DNA of 64,000 nucleotides from NCBI RefSeq assembly GCF_024105735.1, contig NZ_JAAAML010000002.1:868001-932000 (forward strand), in the 5' to 3' direction. The notes beneath the pieces are model-generated. The model was given only the letters and a program-made list of their open reading frames with translations, was not told the origin of the DNA and did not search any database. The position numbers and the translations under genes are program-made. The stretch comes from Parahoeflea alexandrii (lineage in GTDB: Bacteria; Pseudomonadota; Alphaproteobacteria; Rhizobiales; Rhizobiaceae). Shown in pieces: positions 9,841 to 18,168 of this stretch. Within the stretch, counting starts at the first letter, position 1; the number at the start of each line of letters is the position of its first letter.

Positions 9841-10313
9841 TGCAAGAATCCGCGAACAACAACGTGGCCAACAGCGGCTATCTTGAGATTATTTCGTTCC
9901 ATCTGGGCAAGCAGGTTTTCTGCGTCAACATCATGTCGGTCCGTGAAATCCGCGGCTGGGCGCCTTCGACCACCCTGCCGCACTCGCCGCCGCATGTGCT
10001 TGGTGTGATCAACCTGCGCGGTTCGGTGATCCCGGTCATCGACATGGCCATCCGTCTTGGCCTGCCGGCGATCAAGCCGACCGAGCGCTCGGCAATCATC
10101 GTGACCAACATTGCCGGCAAGCTGGTTGGGCTTCTGGTCGAAAACGTCTCCGACATGATCACCGTTAACAATGCCGATCTCCAGCCGGCCCCGGATGTAC
10201 TGCCGGCCGCCGAGCGGGCACTGACCAGGGCGATCATTCCGGTCGACGAACAGATGATCTGCTACCTCGATCTCGATGCGCTGTTCTCGACGGACGAGGA
10301 ACTCGCCGCCTGA
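9840..10313 (+). CDS. cheW: Chemotaxis coupling protein CheW
   Basis: This 157-residue adaptor links chemoreceptors to the kinase CheA. The protein has the CheW fold motifs: EIISFHLGKQVFCVNI, VREIRGW, HVLGVINLRGSVIPVID and VGLLVENVSDM. Its start overlaps the chemoreceptor stop, so receptor and coupler are made together. No cheA, cheY, cheR or cheB is in the window, so this pair must plug into a chemotaxis pathway encoded elsewhere. A strong terminator follows at 10338-10383. Confidence 0.95.
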   Translation: MQESANNNVANSGYLEIISFHLGKQVFCVNIMSVREIRGWAPSTTLPHSPPHVLGVINLRGSVIPVIDMAIRLGLPAIKPTERSAIIVTNIAGKLVGLLVENVSDMITVNNADLQPAPDVLPAAERALTRAIIPVDEQMICYLDLDALFSTDEELAA

Positions 10314-10337
10314 TCGACACTGCAGAATCCTGATCCG

Positions 10338-10383
10338 AGCCATCCCTGATCCTTTCTCGATGAAGGGGCAGGGATGGCTTTTT
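10338..10383 (+). terminator. Intrinsic terminator after cheW
   Basis: A perfect 11-bp stem (AGCCATCCCTG at 10338-10348 with its complement at 10369-10379) is followed directly by a run of five T. It lies 25 bases after the cheW stop and ends the chemoreceptor-cheW transcript. The convergent membrane-protein gene on the other strand ends at 10430. Confidence 0.93.
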
Positions 10384-10429
10384 AGCACCCGACGATGCGA
10401 AAGCCCGTCCGCTTGTGGAACCCGTGGTG

Positions 10430-11032
10430 TCAGCGGGTCAGTGCGCTGAAGGCGATTTCGGAAACGGTAAGGCCGGTCATCACCATCATCAACGTGATGA
10501 AGATGGAAATCATCAGGTCACCCTCGACACTCATCCGCACCACCCGGAAGTAGAGCCAGATGACAAAGGCGTAGACGCCCAGCGAGATGAAGGCGTTGGC
10601 GGTGTCGGAGACCGGCGTCAGATAGCGCAGTGCCGCGGGAAAGAACCCGATATAGGCCGACAGCAGCCCGAACCAGTTGTTGACGATAACCAGCCTTGGG
10701 GCTTTCGCAGAGATACCGAACAACTGGCAGACGGCCAGCAGCAGCAGTGCCGGAAGCACCCAGGCAGCCACGTCGAACCCGGTCGAGACGAGGAAGAACC
10801 TGAAGATCTCCTGGGCGCTCTCGGGCCGTGTTTCCGGCGCCGCGCGCCAGATCCCGGTCCACAGAAAGCACTGCACCGGCCAGGCCCAGAAGAATGCCCC
10901 GAAAGAGCGCCAGAAGCCATCCGCAGACAGATCGAACAGGCGCAAGCCGTCACGGTTGCCAAGGATCAGGTAGAACAGTCCGGCCAGGGACCGTCCGGCC
11001 TCAAGCCGCGATGGTACGAGGCCGCCTGCCAA
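10430..11032 (-). CDS. Conserved integral membrane protein downstream of dapE
   Basis: This 200-residue hydrophobic protein has about five membrane segments, for instance FFWAWPVQCFLW, WVLPALLLLAVCQLF, VNNWFGLLSAYIGF and a last helix MISIFITLMMVMTGLTV. No catalytic motif is seen and no function is known to me. The start used is TTG at 11032, two bases after the dapE stop; it has only a weak purine-rich stretch before it, so the exact start is uncertain. It is the last gene of a dapD-DUF805-dapE-membrane protein run. Whether it helps lysine or wall metabolism is unknown. Confidence 0.75.
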   Translation of the reverse strand: MAGGLVPSRLEAGRSLAGLFYLILGNRDGLRLFDLSADGFWRSFGAFFWAWPVQCFLWTGIWRAAPETRPESAQEIFRFFLVSTGFDVAAWVLPALLLLAVCQLFGISAKAPRLVIVNNWFGLLSAYIGFFPAALRYLTPVSDTANAFISLGVYAFVIWLYFRVVRMSVEGDLMISIFITLMMVMTGLTVSEIAFSALTR

Positions 11033-11034
11033 GC

Positions 11035-12237
11035 TCAGCCCGCCCTTGAGCGCTGGCGTTCAAACCAGCGTTCGATGAAAAGCTCGTAGATCCCGGTCAG
11101 GCTTTCAAGATCGCTCAGCGCAACCCGTTCATCGACCATGTGCATGGTCTTGCCGACCAGCCCGAACTCGACGACGGGGCAGTAATCCTTGATGAACCGC
11201 GCATCGGATGTCCCCCCGGTGGTCGACAGCGCCGGCGTCCGTCCCGTCGCTTCCCTGACCGCTTCCGACAGCGCATCGATCAGCGCATCATCACGTGTCA
11301 GGAATGAGGGCGAGGAACGTTGGTCGAACTCCACAGTGTAGCGCACCGGATCCCGCCCTGGCCGGAGCCCCGCCTGTCTCGCGGCCCGTTCCAGGCGGGC
11401 GCGCAGTTCGTCCGCCAGGGTTTCGGCACTCCACATGTCGTTGAAGCGGATGTTGAACCGGGCGGTTGTTCGCGCCGGGATCACATTGGTCGCCGTGTTG
11501 CCGGTATCGATGCTGGTGATTTCGAGATTGGACGGCGGAAAACGTTCGTTTCCGGCATCAAGCGGCGGGTCGAGCAATGCATCGGCCAGCATGACCAGTC
11601 CGCGCAGCGGATTGTCGGCCAGGTGCGGATAGGCGACATGGCCCTGCACGCCGTCGACCCTGAGGGTACCCGACAGTGAACCGCGCCGGCCGATCTTGAT
11701 CATGTCGCCCATCTCGGCTGGGTTGGTGGGTTCGCCAACCACGGCCGCATCCCAGCTCTCGCCCTTGGCTTTTGCATGGGCGAGCAGCTTCTCGGTACCG
11801 TTGATCGAGGGGCCTTCCTCGTCGCCGGTGATCAGCAGCGAAACCGAACCTTCGGGCGCACCCTTGCGCTCGATCAGCCGGGCCAGGGCGGAAACGAAGC
11901 AGGCGATACCGCCCTTCATGTCGACAGCGCCGCGGCCATACATCTCGCCATCGACGATCTCTGCGCCGAACGGCCCCTGCGTCCAGGCAGCCTCGTCGCC
12001 GACCGGCACCACGTCGGTGTGCCCGGCGAACATCAGGTGCGGCCCGCCCGAGCCAAGCCGGGAATAGAGGTTCTCCACATCCGGCGTGGCTTCGTCGGAA
12101 AAGGTCACCCGGTCATTGCGAAAGCCGAGCCGGTCGAGCATTTCGGCAAGCGTGGTCAGCGCCCCGCCCTCTTCCGGGGTCACCGACGGACAGCGGATCA
12201 GGGCGGCAAGTGTTTGAGTCGGATCGGTAAGTTTCAT
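11035..12237 (-). CDS. dapE: Succinyl-diaminopimelate desuccinylase
   Basis: This 400-residue M20-family zinc enzyme removes succinate from N-succinyl-LL-diaminopimelate in lysine and peptidoglycan precursor synthesis. AGHTDVVPVGD supplies the first metal histidine and catalytic aspartate, RGAVDMKGG the bridging aspartate, and GDEEGPSINGT the catalytic glutamates. STTGGTSDARFI and VGKTMHMVDE complete the active site and the last metal histidine. The length is normal. It lies in the same transcription direction as dapD, with a DUF805 membrane protein between them. Confidence 0.95.
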   Translation of the reverse strand: MKLTDPTQTLAALIRCPSVTPEEGGALTTLAEMLDRLGFRNDRVTFSDEATPDVENLYSRLGSGGPHLMFAGHTDVVPVGDEAAWTQGPFGAEIVDGEMYGRGAVDMKGGIACFVSALARLIERKGAPEGSVSLLITGDEEGPSINGTEKLLAHAKAKGESWDAAVVGEPTNPAEMGDMIKIGRRGSLSGTLRVDGVQGHVAYPHLADNPLRGLVMLADALLDPPLDAGNERFPPSNLEITSIDTGNTATNVIPARTTARFNIRFNDMWSAETLADELRARLERAARQAGLRPGRDPVRYTVEFDQRSSPSFLTRDDALIDALSEAVREATGRTPALSTTGGTSDARFIKDYCPVVEFGLVGKTMHMVDERVALSDLESLTGIYELFIERWFERQRSRAG

Positions 12238-12301
12238 GCTTCGTGATTAGACGATTGGCCCGGCACTGTCGACTGGCGCGGACCGCGAGAAAAGGCCGCG
12301 T

Positions 12302-12682
12302 TCAGTATCCCGGTTGGTCCGGTCCGGGCCCATGCTTGTTGGGGCCCTTCACCGACGGCCAGAGCATGATGATCAGCAGCATGAAGAAGGAGGCCGCCGG
12401 GATCACCAGCACACCGACCAGAATGCCCGGCAGACCGGCATCATGCAGGCGCTTGATGCTCGTCACCGCGATCGACCAGGCGGCGAGCAGGAAGGAGAAG
12501 ATGAAACCGAAGCCGGCCATGGCCATTGCACCGCTGTCGGGGTCGGCCTGGACCGCCGCCGAGACCGGGATCGACAGCACCGCTGTCCAGAACAACATGG
12601 TCAGAGCATAGGTCTTGCGCGACAGCCGGCCGTAAACGCTGAACAGAAGCCAGCGCATGCCGGATCCGGGCCGCCGCGCCAT
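12302..12682 (-). CDS. DUF805 family membrane protein
   Basis: This 126-residue protein has four hydrophobic segments. The signature GRLSRKTYAL and, later, SIKRLHDAGLPG identify the DUF805 family, small inner-membrane proteins of unknown function. It starts ten bases before the dapD stop region ends and is read with dapD and dapE, so it is probably part of their operon. The C-terminal tail is short and proline/glycine rich. It could influence envelope or transport processes, but nothing in the sequence points to one. Confidence 0.88.
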   Translation of the reverse strand: MARRPGSGMRWLLFSVYGRLSRKTYALTMLFWTAVLSIPVSAAVQADPDSGAMAMAGFGFIFSFLLAAWSIAVTSIKRLHDAGLPGILVGVLVIPAASFFMLLIIMLWPSVKGPNKHGPGPDQPGY

Positions 12683-12691
12683 CAGCTATTC

Positions 12692-13546
12692 TCAGGCCCT
12701 GAGCAGTTCGTTGATGCCGGTCTTCGACCGGGTCTGTGCGTCGACCGTCTTGACGATCACCGCGCAATAGAGGTTTGGCGCAGCCGCCCCGTTGCCCATC
12801 GTGCCGGAGCTCGGCATCGAGCCTGCAACAACCACCGAATAGGGCGGCACTTCGCCATAGCTGATCTCGCCGGTCATCCGGTTGACGATGCGGGTCGACT
12901 TGCCGATGTAGACGCCCATGCCGAGCACCGAGCCTTCACGGATGATGCAGCCTTCCACGACTTCCGAGCGCGCGCCGATGAAGCAGTTGTCCTCGATGAT
13001 GGTCGGGCCGGCCTGCAGCGGCTCGAGAACCCCGCCGATGCCGACGCCGCCCGACAGGTGCACATTCTTGCCGATCTGCGCGCAGGAGCCGACCGTGGCC
13101 CAGCCGTCAACCATCGAGCCTTCGTCCACATAGGCGCCGAGATTGACGAAGGACGGCATCAGCACGACGTTCTTGCCGATGAACGAACCGCGACGGACGA
13201 TCGAGCCGGGAACGGCGCGGAACCCGGCGCGTTCGAATTCATTGGCGCTCCAGCCTTCGAACTTCGACGGCACCTTGTCCCACCAGACAGCTTCGCCCGG
13301 ACCGCCCTTGATGACTTCCATCGGATTGAGCCGGAACGACAGGAGCACGGCTTTCTTGAGCCACTGGTGGACGGTCCAGCTTCCGTCATCGCCGCGCGAG
13401 GCGACGCGGGCTTCGCCGAGATCGAGCAGGTTGAGCGCCGTTTCCACAGCATCGCGGACTTCGCCGCGGGTTGAGGTGGAGACCGTATCACGGGCGTCAA
13501 AGGCGGTTTCGATCGTGCTGGCGAGAGCGGCCAAATCATGTTTCAT
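12692..13546 (-). CDS. dapD: 2,3,4,5-tetrahydropyridine-2,6-dicarboxylate N-succinyltransferase
   Basis: This 284-residue enzyme uses succinyl-CoA to acylate tetrahydrodipicolinate in the succinylase branch of lysine synthesis. The left-handed beta-helix with hexapeptide repeats spans about residues 120-240 (for example [35 protein letters not shown]). The N-terminal helical domain is normal. Its product is the substrate path leading to DapE, encoded two genes downstream. The start ATG at 13546 has AAGGA upstream. The divergent LOG-family gene begins about 150 bases away. Confidence 0.96.
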   Translation of the reverse strand: MKHDLAALASTIETAFDARDTVSTSTRGEVRDAVETALNLLDLGEARVASRGDDGSWTVHQWLKKAVLLSFRLNPMEVIKGGPGEAVWWDKVPSKFEGWSANEFERAGFRAVPGSIVRRGSFIGKNVVLMPSFVNLGAYVDEGSMVDGWATVGSCAQIGKNVHLSGGVGIGGVLEPLQAGPTIIEDNCFIGARSEVVEGCIIREGSVLGMGVYIGKSTRIVNRMTGEISYGEVPPYSVVVAGSMPSSGTMGNGAAAPNLYCAVIVKTVDAQTRSKTGINELLRA

Positions 13547-13693
13547 CGTGGCGATTCCTTAAGGGTTCAACGTCTAGTATGGGCGGCCTTGGCCTGTCGG
13601 GCCGGCCCGCCGGCGCCGTTGCACATCTCCTAAGGGAGGCAGGGCGCGGGGTCAATTCCGGTCTGGCGGGCAACGTCAAACGGGAATTTGCAG

Positions 13694-14548
13694 ATGAATG
13701 CCAAGCGCACAAATCAGGTATGGGATCCGCTGGCCGACAGCCGCGAGGACAAGCTCAGGGCCGACCGCCAGCCCCGGACCCCGCAAAGCATGTCGCCGGC
13801 CTACCGGCTGGCCTATGCCGATGAGGATTTTCTCTGCCGCGAGGAACTCAGGCCGGTCCGGTTGCAGCTGGAACTGCTCAAGCCGGAAATGATCCTGATG
13901 GAAGCCGGCATCCGCTCGACGGTGGTCATGTTTGGCGGCGCGCGCATTCCCGAACCCGGCAAGGAGCCCTGGGCCGCCAAGAACGATGTTCAGGCAAAGA
14001 ATCTCACTGCTGCGGCCCGCTACTACAATGAGGCGCGGGAATTTGCGCGGATCTGTTCAAACCACTCGCTGACCACCAAAGGCCAGGAATACGTCATCTG
14101 CACCGGCGGCGGGCCAGGCGTGATGGAGGCGGGAAACCGTGGTGCCCATGATGTCGGTGCGGCCTCGATCGGTCTCAATGTGGTCTTGCCGCACGAACAG
14201 GCGCCCAATGAGTATGTGACCCCGGAGTTCAGCCTGAACTTCCACTACTTCGCCATTCGCAAGATGCACTTCCTCATGCGCGCCAAGGCGGTCACCATCT
14301 TTCCCGGCGGCTTCGGCACCATGGACGAGCTGTTCGAATCCTTGACCCTGATCCAGACCGGCCGCATGGAGCATGTGCCGTTGATCCTGTTCGGATCCGA
14401 GTTCTGGAACTCCATCGTCGACTTTCAGGCGCTGGCCGATTTCGGCACCATCTCTCCGGGCGATCTCGACCTGCTCAATTTCGTCGACACCGCCGATGAA
14501 GCCTGGGCCGTCATCGCCGCCCATTACGGCATTATCAGCGCTCCATGA
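13694..14548 (+). CDS. LOG family protein (Rossmann fold nucleotide-binding)
   Basis: This 284-residue protein of the LOG/TIGR00730-like family carries the hallmark FPGGFGTMDELFE near residue 205 and the glycine-rich CTGGGPGVMEAGNRGA near residue 137. Members of this broad family include cytokinin riboside phosphoribohydrolases and the nucleotide 5'-monophosphate nucleosidase group. This longer bacterial type has no assigned substrate, and older databases mislabel it lysine decarboxylase. ATG at 13694 is preferred to TTG at 13688. It is divergent from dapD and convergent with the EF-hand gene. Confidence 0.9.
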   Translation: MNAKRTNQVWDPLADSREDKLRADRQPRTPQSMSPAYRLAYADEDFLCREELRPVRLQLELLKPEMILMEAGIRSTVVMFGGARIPEPGKEPWAAKNDVQAKNLTAAARYYNEAREFARICSNHSLTTKGQEYVICTGGGPGVMEAGNRGAHDVGAASIGLNVVLPHEQAPNEYVTPEFSLNFHYFAIRKMHFLMRAKAVTIFPGGFGTMDELFESLTLIQTGRMEHVPLILFGSEFWNSIVDFQALADFGTISPGDLDLLNFVDTADEAWAVIAAHYGIISAP

Positions 14549-14582
14549 AAAAACCAGGCCGGATGTGACACCGGCCTGGTTC
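14548..14582 (-). terminator. Terminator for the EF-hand gene
   Basis: An 11-bp perfect stem pairs 14552-14562 with 14571-14581 around an eight-base loop. On the minus strand it is followed by TTTTTT, so it stops transcripts from the EF-hand gene that ends at 14605. The U-tract overlaps the stop codon of the convergent LOG gene. Confidence 0.9.
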
Positions 14583-14604
14583 CATGTGCGACGATCCTTC
14601 AGGA

Positions 14605-15198
14605 TCAGTTGTTGTCGGCGGCGGCAGAACGGTAGAAGTCGGTGACGTCGATCTTCTTGTCGCCGTTCCGGTCGAAACGCTCGAACATCTTGGCGTCAAG
14701 CGAGGTGAACTCCTCGAGACTGATTTCACCGTTCTTGTCGGCATCCAGGCGTTCCATGCGCGGTCCGCCGCGACGCTCTGCCCGGTTTTCGCCGCCGTGG
14801 CGTTTGCCTTCACCGTGACGCTTGCCATCATGCTTGCCGGCCATCCGGCCGTCACGATCGCCGTCCATCTTGCCCTGGCGTTCGGCGCGGCGCTCTTCGC
14901 GGTTTTGCTGACGCATCTCCTTGCGCATCTCGCCGAAGGCCTTGAGCTCGTCCTTGCTCAGCGAGCCGTTCTTGTCGGTGTCGGCGCTTTCGAACATCGC
15001 CAGGCGATGTGCCGAGACTTCCTCGAGCAGGACAGCACCGTCGCGGTCGGCGTCAAAGCGTTCCATCATCCGTTCGATGCGTGGACCGTGGCGCGGCCCG
15101 TCTCCCTTGCTCTGTCCGCCTCCTTGTGCGGCCAGAGCCGGTGCGGCGGTGGATGCGATCAGGGCGGCGGCGATTGTGGCGAGAAATGTCTTTTTCAT
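14605..15198 (-). CDS. Exported EF-hand calcium-binding protein
   Basis: This 197-residue protein begins with a Sec signal peptide: MKKTFLATIAAAL, then cleavage after APALA near residue 23. Four EF-hand loops are readable: DADRDGAVLLEE, DTDKNGSLSKDE, DADKNGEISLEE and DRNGDKKIDVTD. They form two pairs separated by a basic, glycine/histidine/arginine-rich linker (about residues 95-140). Calcium would be bound in the periplasm or outside the cell. The role is not known; such proteins are common in Rhizobiales. It has its own terminator and no obvious operon partner. Confidence 0.9.
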   Translation of the reverse strand: MKKTFLATIAAALIASTAAPALAAQGGGQSKGDGPRHGPRIERMMERFDADRDGAVLLEEVSAHRLAMFESADTDKNGSLSKDELKAFGEMRKEMRQQNREERRAERQGKMDGDRDGRMAGKHDGKRHGEGKRHGGENRAERRGGPRMERLDADKNGEISLEEFTSLDAKMFERFDRNGDKKIDVTDFYRSAAADNN

Positions 15199-15326
15199 GA
15201 GAGATGTCCTTTTGTCGGGGTTGCGTTGCCTTCCACCCCAATGTGGCCACTCCCGCTGACGATCACCACTTAAAGCCCTGTAATGTAGATTAAACTTTGG
15301 AAAGGAAAGCGTCGGTCCAGCGCTTG

Positions 15327-15355
15327 CCGGCCCACTCTCGCCGGCCCCACTCTCG
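15327..15355. repeat. Short tandem repeat upstream of the HAD gene stop
   Basis: CCGGCCCACTCTCG (15327-15340) is repeated directly as CCGGCCCCACTCTCG (15341-15355), differing by one inserted C. It lies just downstream of the HAD gene in a 171-base non-coding stretch. It has no U-tract and no obvious role; a slippage product is the simplest view. Confidence 0.6.
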
Positions 15356-15369
15356 CGGGCTTTGCCTTG

Positions 15370-16077
15370 TCACGACACGATCCGGCTCAGGAAGGCTGCA
15401 AGGTCGTCGGTGACATGGTCGATATGGTTGCCGTCCTTGCCCTCGTGCTCCCAGACCTCGTCCAGCACCACGTCCAGATTGTTGGGTACGATCAGCACGG
15501 TTCGCATTCCCAGCGCATGCGGAGCCAGCAGGTTGCGCGGCAGGTCCTCGAACATCGCCGCCTTGTCCTTGTGCACGCCATGCCTGGCGAGAAACCTGTC
15601 ATAGGTCTCGGGCGCCGGTTTCGGTTTGAGGTCTGCCGCGATGATGTCGAAGATATCGTCGAAATGATCGAGGATCCCGAGCGCCCGCGCCGTCCGCTCG
15701 GCGTGCGGGGTATCGCCATTGGTGAAAATGAACTTGCGGCCAGGCAACGCCCTGATTGCCTCTCCAAGCGCCGGGTCCGGCTTGACCCAGGAGTAGTCGA
15801 TATCGTGAACCTTCTCGAGGAAGTCATTCGGATCGATGCCGTGATGCAACATCAGCCCCTGCAACGTGGTGCCGTGCTCACGATAATATTTTTTCTGGAT
15901 GGCGCGCGCGTCGTCATGTTCAAGCCCGAGCAGCGTTCGGACATAGTGCGTCATCTTCTTGTCGATCTGGGAGAAAAGATCGATGTGGCGCGGGTAGAGC
16001 GTGTTGTCCAGATCGAACACCCATTCGGTCACATGGGCGAACGCTGAGGGATCGGGCAGGGCCGATTTTTCGTGCAT
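15370..16077 (-). CDS. HAD-family pyrimidine 5'-nucleotidase
   Basis: This 235-residue haloacid-dehalogenase-superfamily phosphatase has motif I FDLDNTLYP near residue 20, motif II IFTNGD, motif III KPKPAPETYD and motif IV MFEDLPRNL. This subfamily includes pyrimidine 5'-nucleotidases (yeast Sdt1-like), and rhizobial relatives lie near argB and dapD as here. ATG at 16077 is chosen because residues before it in the longer frame (GTG at 16128) are not family-like. The reaction would be dephosphorylation of a pyrimidine monophosphate; the substrate is inferred from family only. Confidence 0.87.
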   Translation of the reverse strand: MHEKSALPDPSAFAHVTEWVFDLDNTLYPRHIDLFSQIDKKMTHYVRTLLGLEHDDARAIQKKYYREHGTTLQGLMLHHGIDPNDFLEKVHDIDYSWVKPDPALGEAIRALPGRKFIFTNGDTPHAERTARALGILDHFDDIFDIIAADLKPKPAPETYDRFLARHGVHKDKAAMFEDLPRNLLAPHALGMRTVLIVPNNLDVVLDEVWEHEGKDGNHIDHVTDDLAAFLSRIVS

Positions 16078-16227
16078 GAAGATCTCAATCCTGTCTGAAG
16101 GGCATCGGTATGGTTCAACCTGGGACACCGGCGCCGTTTGTAAACAGCAGATTTACCTAGTCTGTATACCCGCTGTCAAAACTATCCTGCGAAGCATCGC
16201 CCGCCACAACAGCAGGAAGCGCCCACC

Positions 16228-17043
16228 ATGCAAACGACCGGCACGCCGCCGACGGTTTCACTTGCGATACTCAGAAAGATGGTTCTGCTGACTGGGGGCT
16301 CGGTTGTCCTCTCGCTGGTGATCACCACGACGATCATGGTACTGATCGGCGAGACCGGTGCCTTGCCGCTGGCGCTTCCCATCGCCGGTTTCTGCCCGCT
16401 GCTGGTAACCCCTCCCGCGACCTATGTCTTTTGCCGCCGCACCATGGAACTCCAGGCCGCGAACAAGGCCTTGGGCGAAGCGCATCGCAACCTCTCCGAG
16501 GTCCATGCCAGGCTGAAGGCTGCCCACGAGGATCTCGAACACCGGGCAAGTCACGACACCATGACCGGGCTTGCCAACCGGGACCGGTTTCTTGCCCATC
16601 TCTCCGACCTCAAGCGCCAGTCCGATTCGGGCTATCTGCTGATGATTGACGCCGACCACTTCAAGCAGATCAACGACCTTCACGGTCACGATGCCGGAGA
16701 TGGGGCGTTGCTGGCAGTGGGGCAGGCGATTGCCGGATCGATCAGGGACACCGATCTGGGTGCCCGGATTGGCGGCGAGGAATTTGCGGTGATCCTCCGT
16801 GGTTCAAGCACCGAAAATGCCACGGGGATCGCCGAGCGGATCCGCAGCAATGTAGAGGACATCTGTATCACCGCTGCGGACGGCAGCCAGCTGAAGGTCA
16901 CGGTCAGCATCGGTGGAGCCCCCTTCGCTCCGGATACCCGCACCAAGGAGGTCATGCGCCAGGCCGACAGCCAGCTCTATCAAGCCAAGCGCAACGGCCG
17001 GAATTGTGTGGTCATCGCCGGCGGGATGACCCGCGCGGCGTAA
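16228..17043 (+). CDS. Membrane-anchored diguanylate cyclase
   Basis: This 271-residue protein makes cyclic di-GMP from two GTP. Two membrane helices (about residues 17-40 and 45-68) are followed by a short coiled coil and a GGDEF domain from about residue 110. The active-site motif is GGEEF at residues 182-186, which is catalytically competent in this family. An inhibitory-site RxxD (RDTD at 173-176) lies exactly five residues upstream, so product feedback inhibition is expected. There is no large sensory domain, so the signal is probably sensed in or near the membrane. Confidence 0.93.
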   Translation: MQTTGTPPTVSLAILRKMVLLTGGSVVLSLVITTTIMVLIGETGALPLALPIAGFCPLLVTPPATYVFCRRTMELQAANKALGEAHRNLSEVHARLKAAHEDLEHRASHDTMTGLANRDRFLAHLSDLKRQSDSGYLLMIDADHFKQINDLHGHDAGDGALLAVGQAIAGSIRDTDLGARIGGEEFAVILRGSSTENATGIAERIRSNVEDICITAADGSQLKVTVSIGGAPFAPDTRTKEVMRQADSQLYQAKRNGRNCVVIAGGMTRAA

Positions 17044-17199
17044 GAAGTTTTCTTAACTCTGCTTCTTCTGCGATTGGCTTGCCGCGCCGGGTGCGCGGCT
17101 GCTAGATCCTTGATCCTGCCGTTAGTGGCCCGGCTTCGGTTTTGCAGGAAGGCGGGGCGTCTCATGTCTGCTTCCTGAAACTGGATCTGCCGCATCAAC

Positions 17200-18102
17200 A
17201 TGGAAACCTGGGTTCTCATAACCATTGCCGCCGCATTCCTGCAGAACATCCGTTCGGTTCTGCAGAAACATCTCAAGGGGGTGATGGGCACCAGCGGCGC
17301 GACCTTCGTCCGGTTCGGTTTCGGCGTGCCGTTCGCGTTGGCCTTCGTCGCCTTGCTTGTCTTCGGCGCGGGCTACCCGCTTCCCCGGCCAAATCCTGCG
17401 TTTTTCGGATGGGTCACCCTGGCCGCCGTTGCCCAGATTACCGCCCAGGCTTTTCTCATCCAGATGTTCAGCCACCGCAATTTTACGGTGGGCACCGCCT
17501 ATTCGCGCACCGAACCTGCCCAGGCCGCGCTGTTCGGACTGATCTTCCTGGGCGACCGGGTCAGCGCCGGAACCCTTGCCGCAATCGCCATCAGCCTCGT
17601 CGGCGTTGTTCTGATCTCGGTCGCCCGCTCGGCGTCGGGCGCGGCCGCGCTGATGCGATCGGTCTTCTCTCGCACCGCGGCTCTTGGCCTGGCTTCGGGG
17701 ACGTTTTTTGGTATCGCCGCCGTCGGCTACCGTGCTGCCTCGTTGTCGCTCATGGGACCGAATTTCATGATGCAGGCTGCTGTTACACTGCTTGTGGCGA
17801 TCATTCTGCAGACCATCATCATGCTGATCTGGATGGGAATGAAATCCCCCGGCGAACTGGCTAGGGTTCGCGCCGCTTGGAAGATCTCGGCGATGGTCGG
17901 CCTCGTCGGCGCAACAGCGTCCTTCGGCTGGTTCATGGCGATGACATTGCAGACCGCCGCCGCCGTCAAGGCATTGGCGCAGATCGAAATGATTTTCACA
18001 TTCGCCTCGTCGGTGCTAGTCTTCAAGGAACACGTCAACAAGCTTGAGATTGCCGGCTGCATCCTGATCGTAGCCGGCATACTCGTGCTTTTGCTGGTCT
18101 GA
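17200..18102 (+). CDS. EamA/DMT-family transporter
   Basis: This 300-residue inner-membrane protein has about ten hydrophobic helices arranged as two EamA halves. The first half includes AYSRTEPAQAALFGLIFLGDRVSAG, the second ALAQIEMIFTFASSVLVFKEHV, both typical of drug/metabolite exporters with glutamate near a helix end. It probably exports a small metabolite; the substrate is unknown. The signature VLQKHLKGVMG near the N terminus is common among alphaproteobacterial members. No operon partner is evident; the next gene begins 66 bases downstream. Confidence 0.88.
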   Translation: METWVLITIAAAFLQNIRSVLQKHLKGVMGTSGATFVRFGFGVPFALAFVALLVFGAGYPLPRPNPAFFGWVTLAAVAQITAQAFLIQMFSHRNFTVGTAYSRTEPAQAALFGLIFLGDRVSAGTLAAIAISLVGVVLISVARSASGAAALMRSVFSRTAALGLASGTFFGIAAVGYRAASLSLMGPNFMMQAAVTLLVAIILQTIIMLIWMGMKSPGELARVRAAWKISAMVGLVGATASFGWFMAMTLQTAAAVKALAQIEMIFTFASSVLVFKEHVNKLEIAGCILIVAGILVLLLV

Positions 18103-18168
18103 ACTGCGGTGTGGCGGTGGCACTTTAACCGACGCCGGTTTCACAGCGAACAGGAACGGAAGAGAGTT

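Noticed and set aside
13694-14548. Lysine decarboxylase
   Set aside because: The PGGxGT family is a LOG-type nucleotide-binding protein; the old lysine decarboxylase label is a known misannotation.
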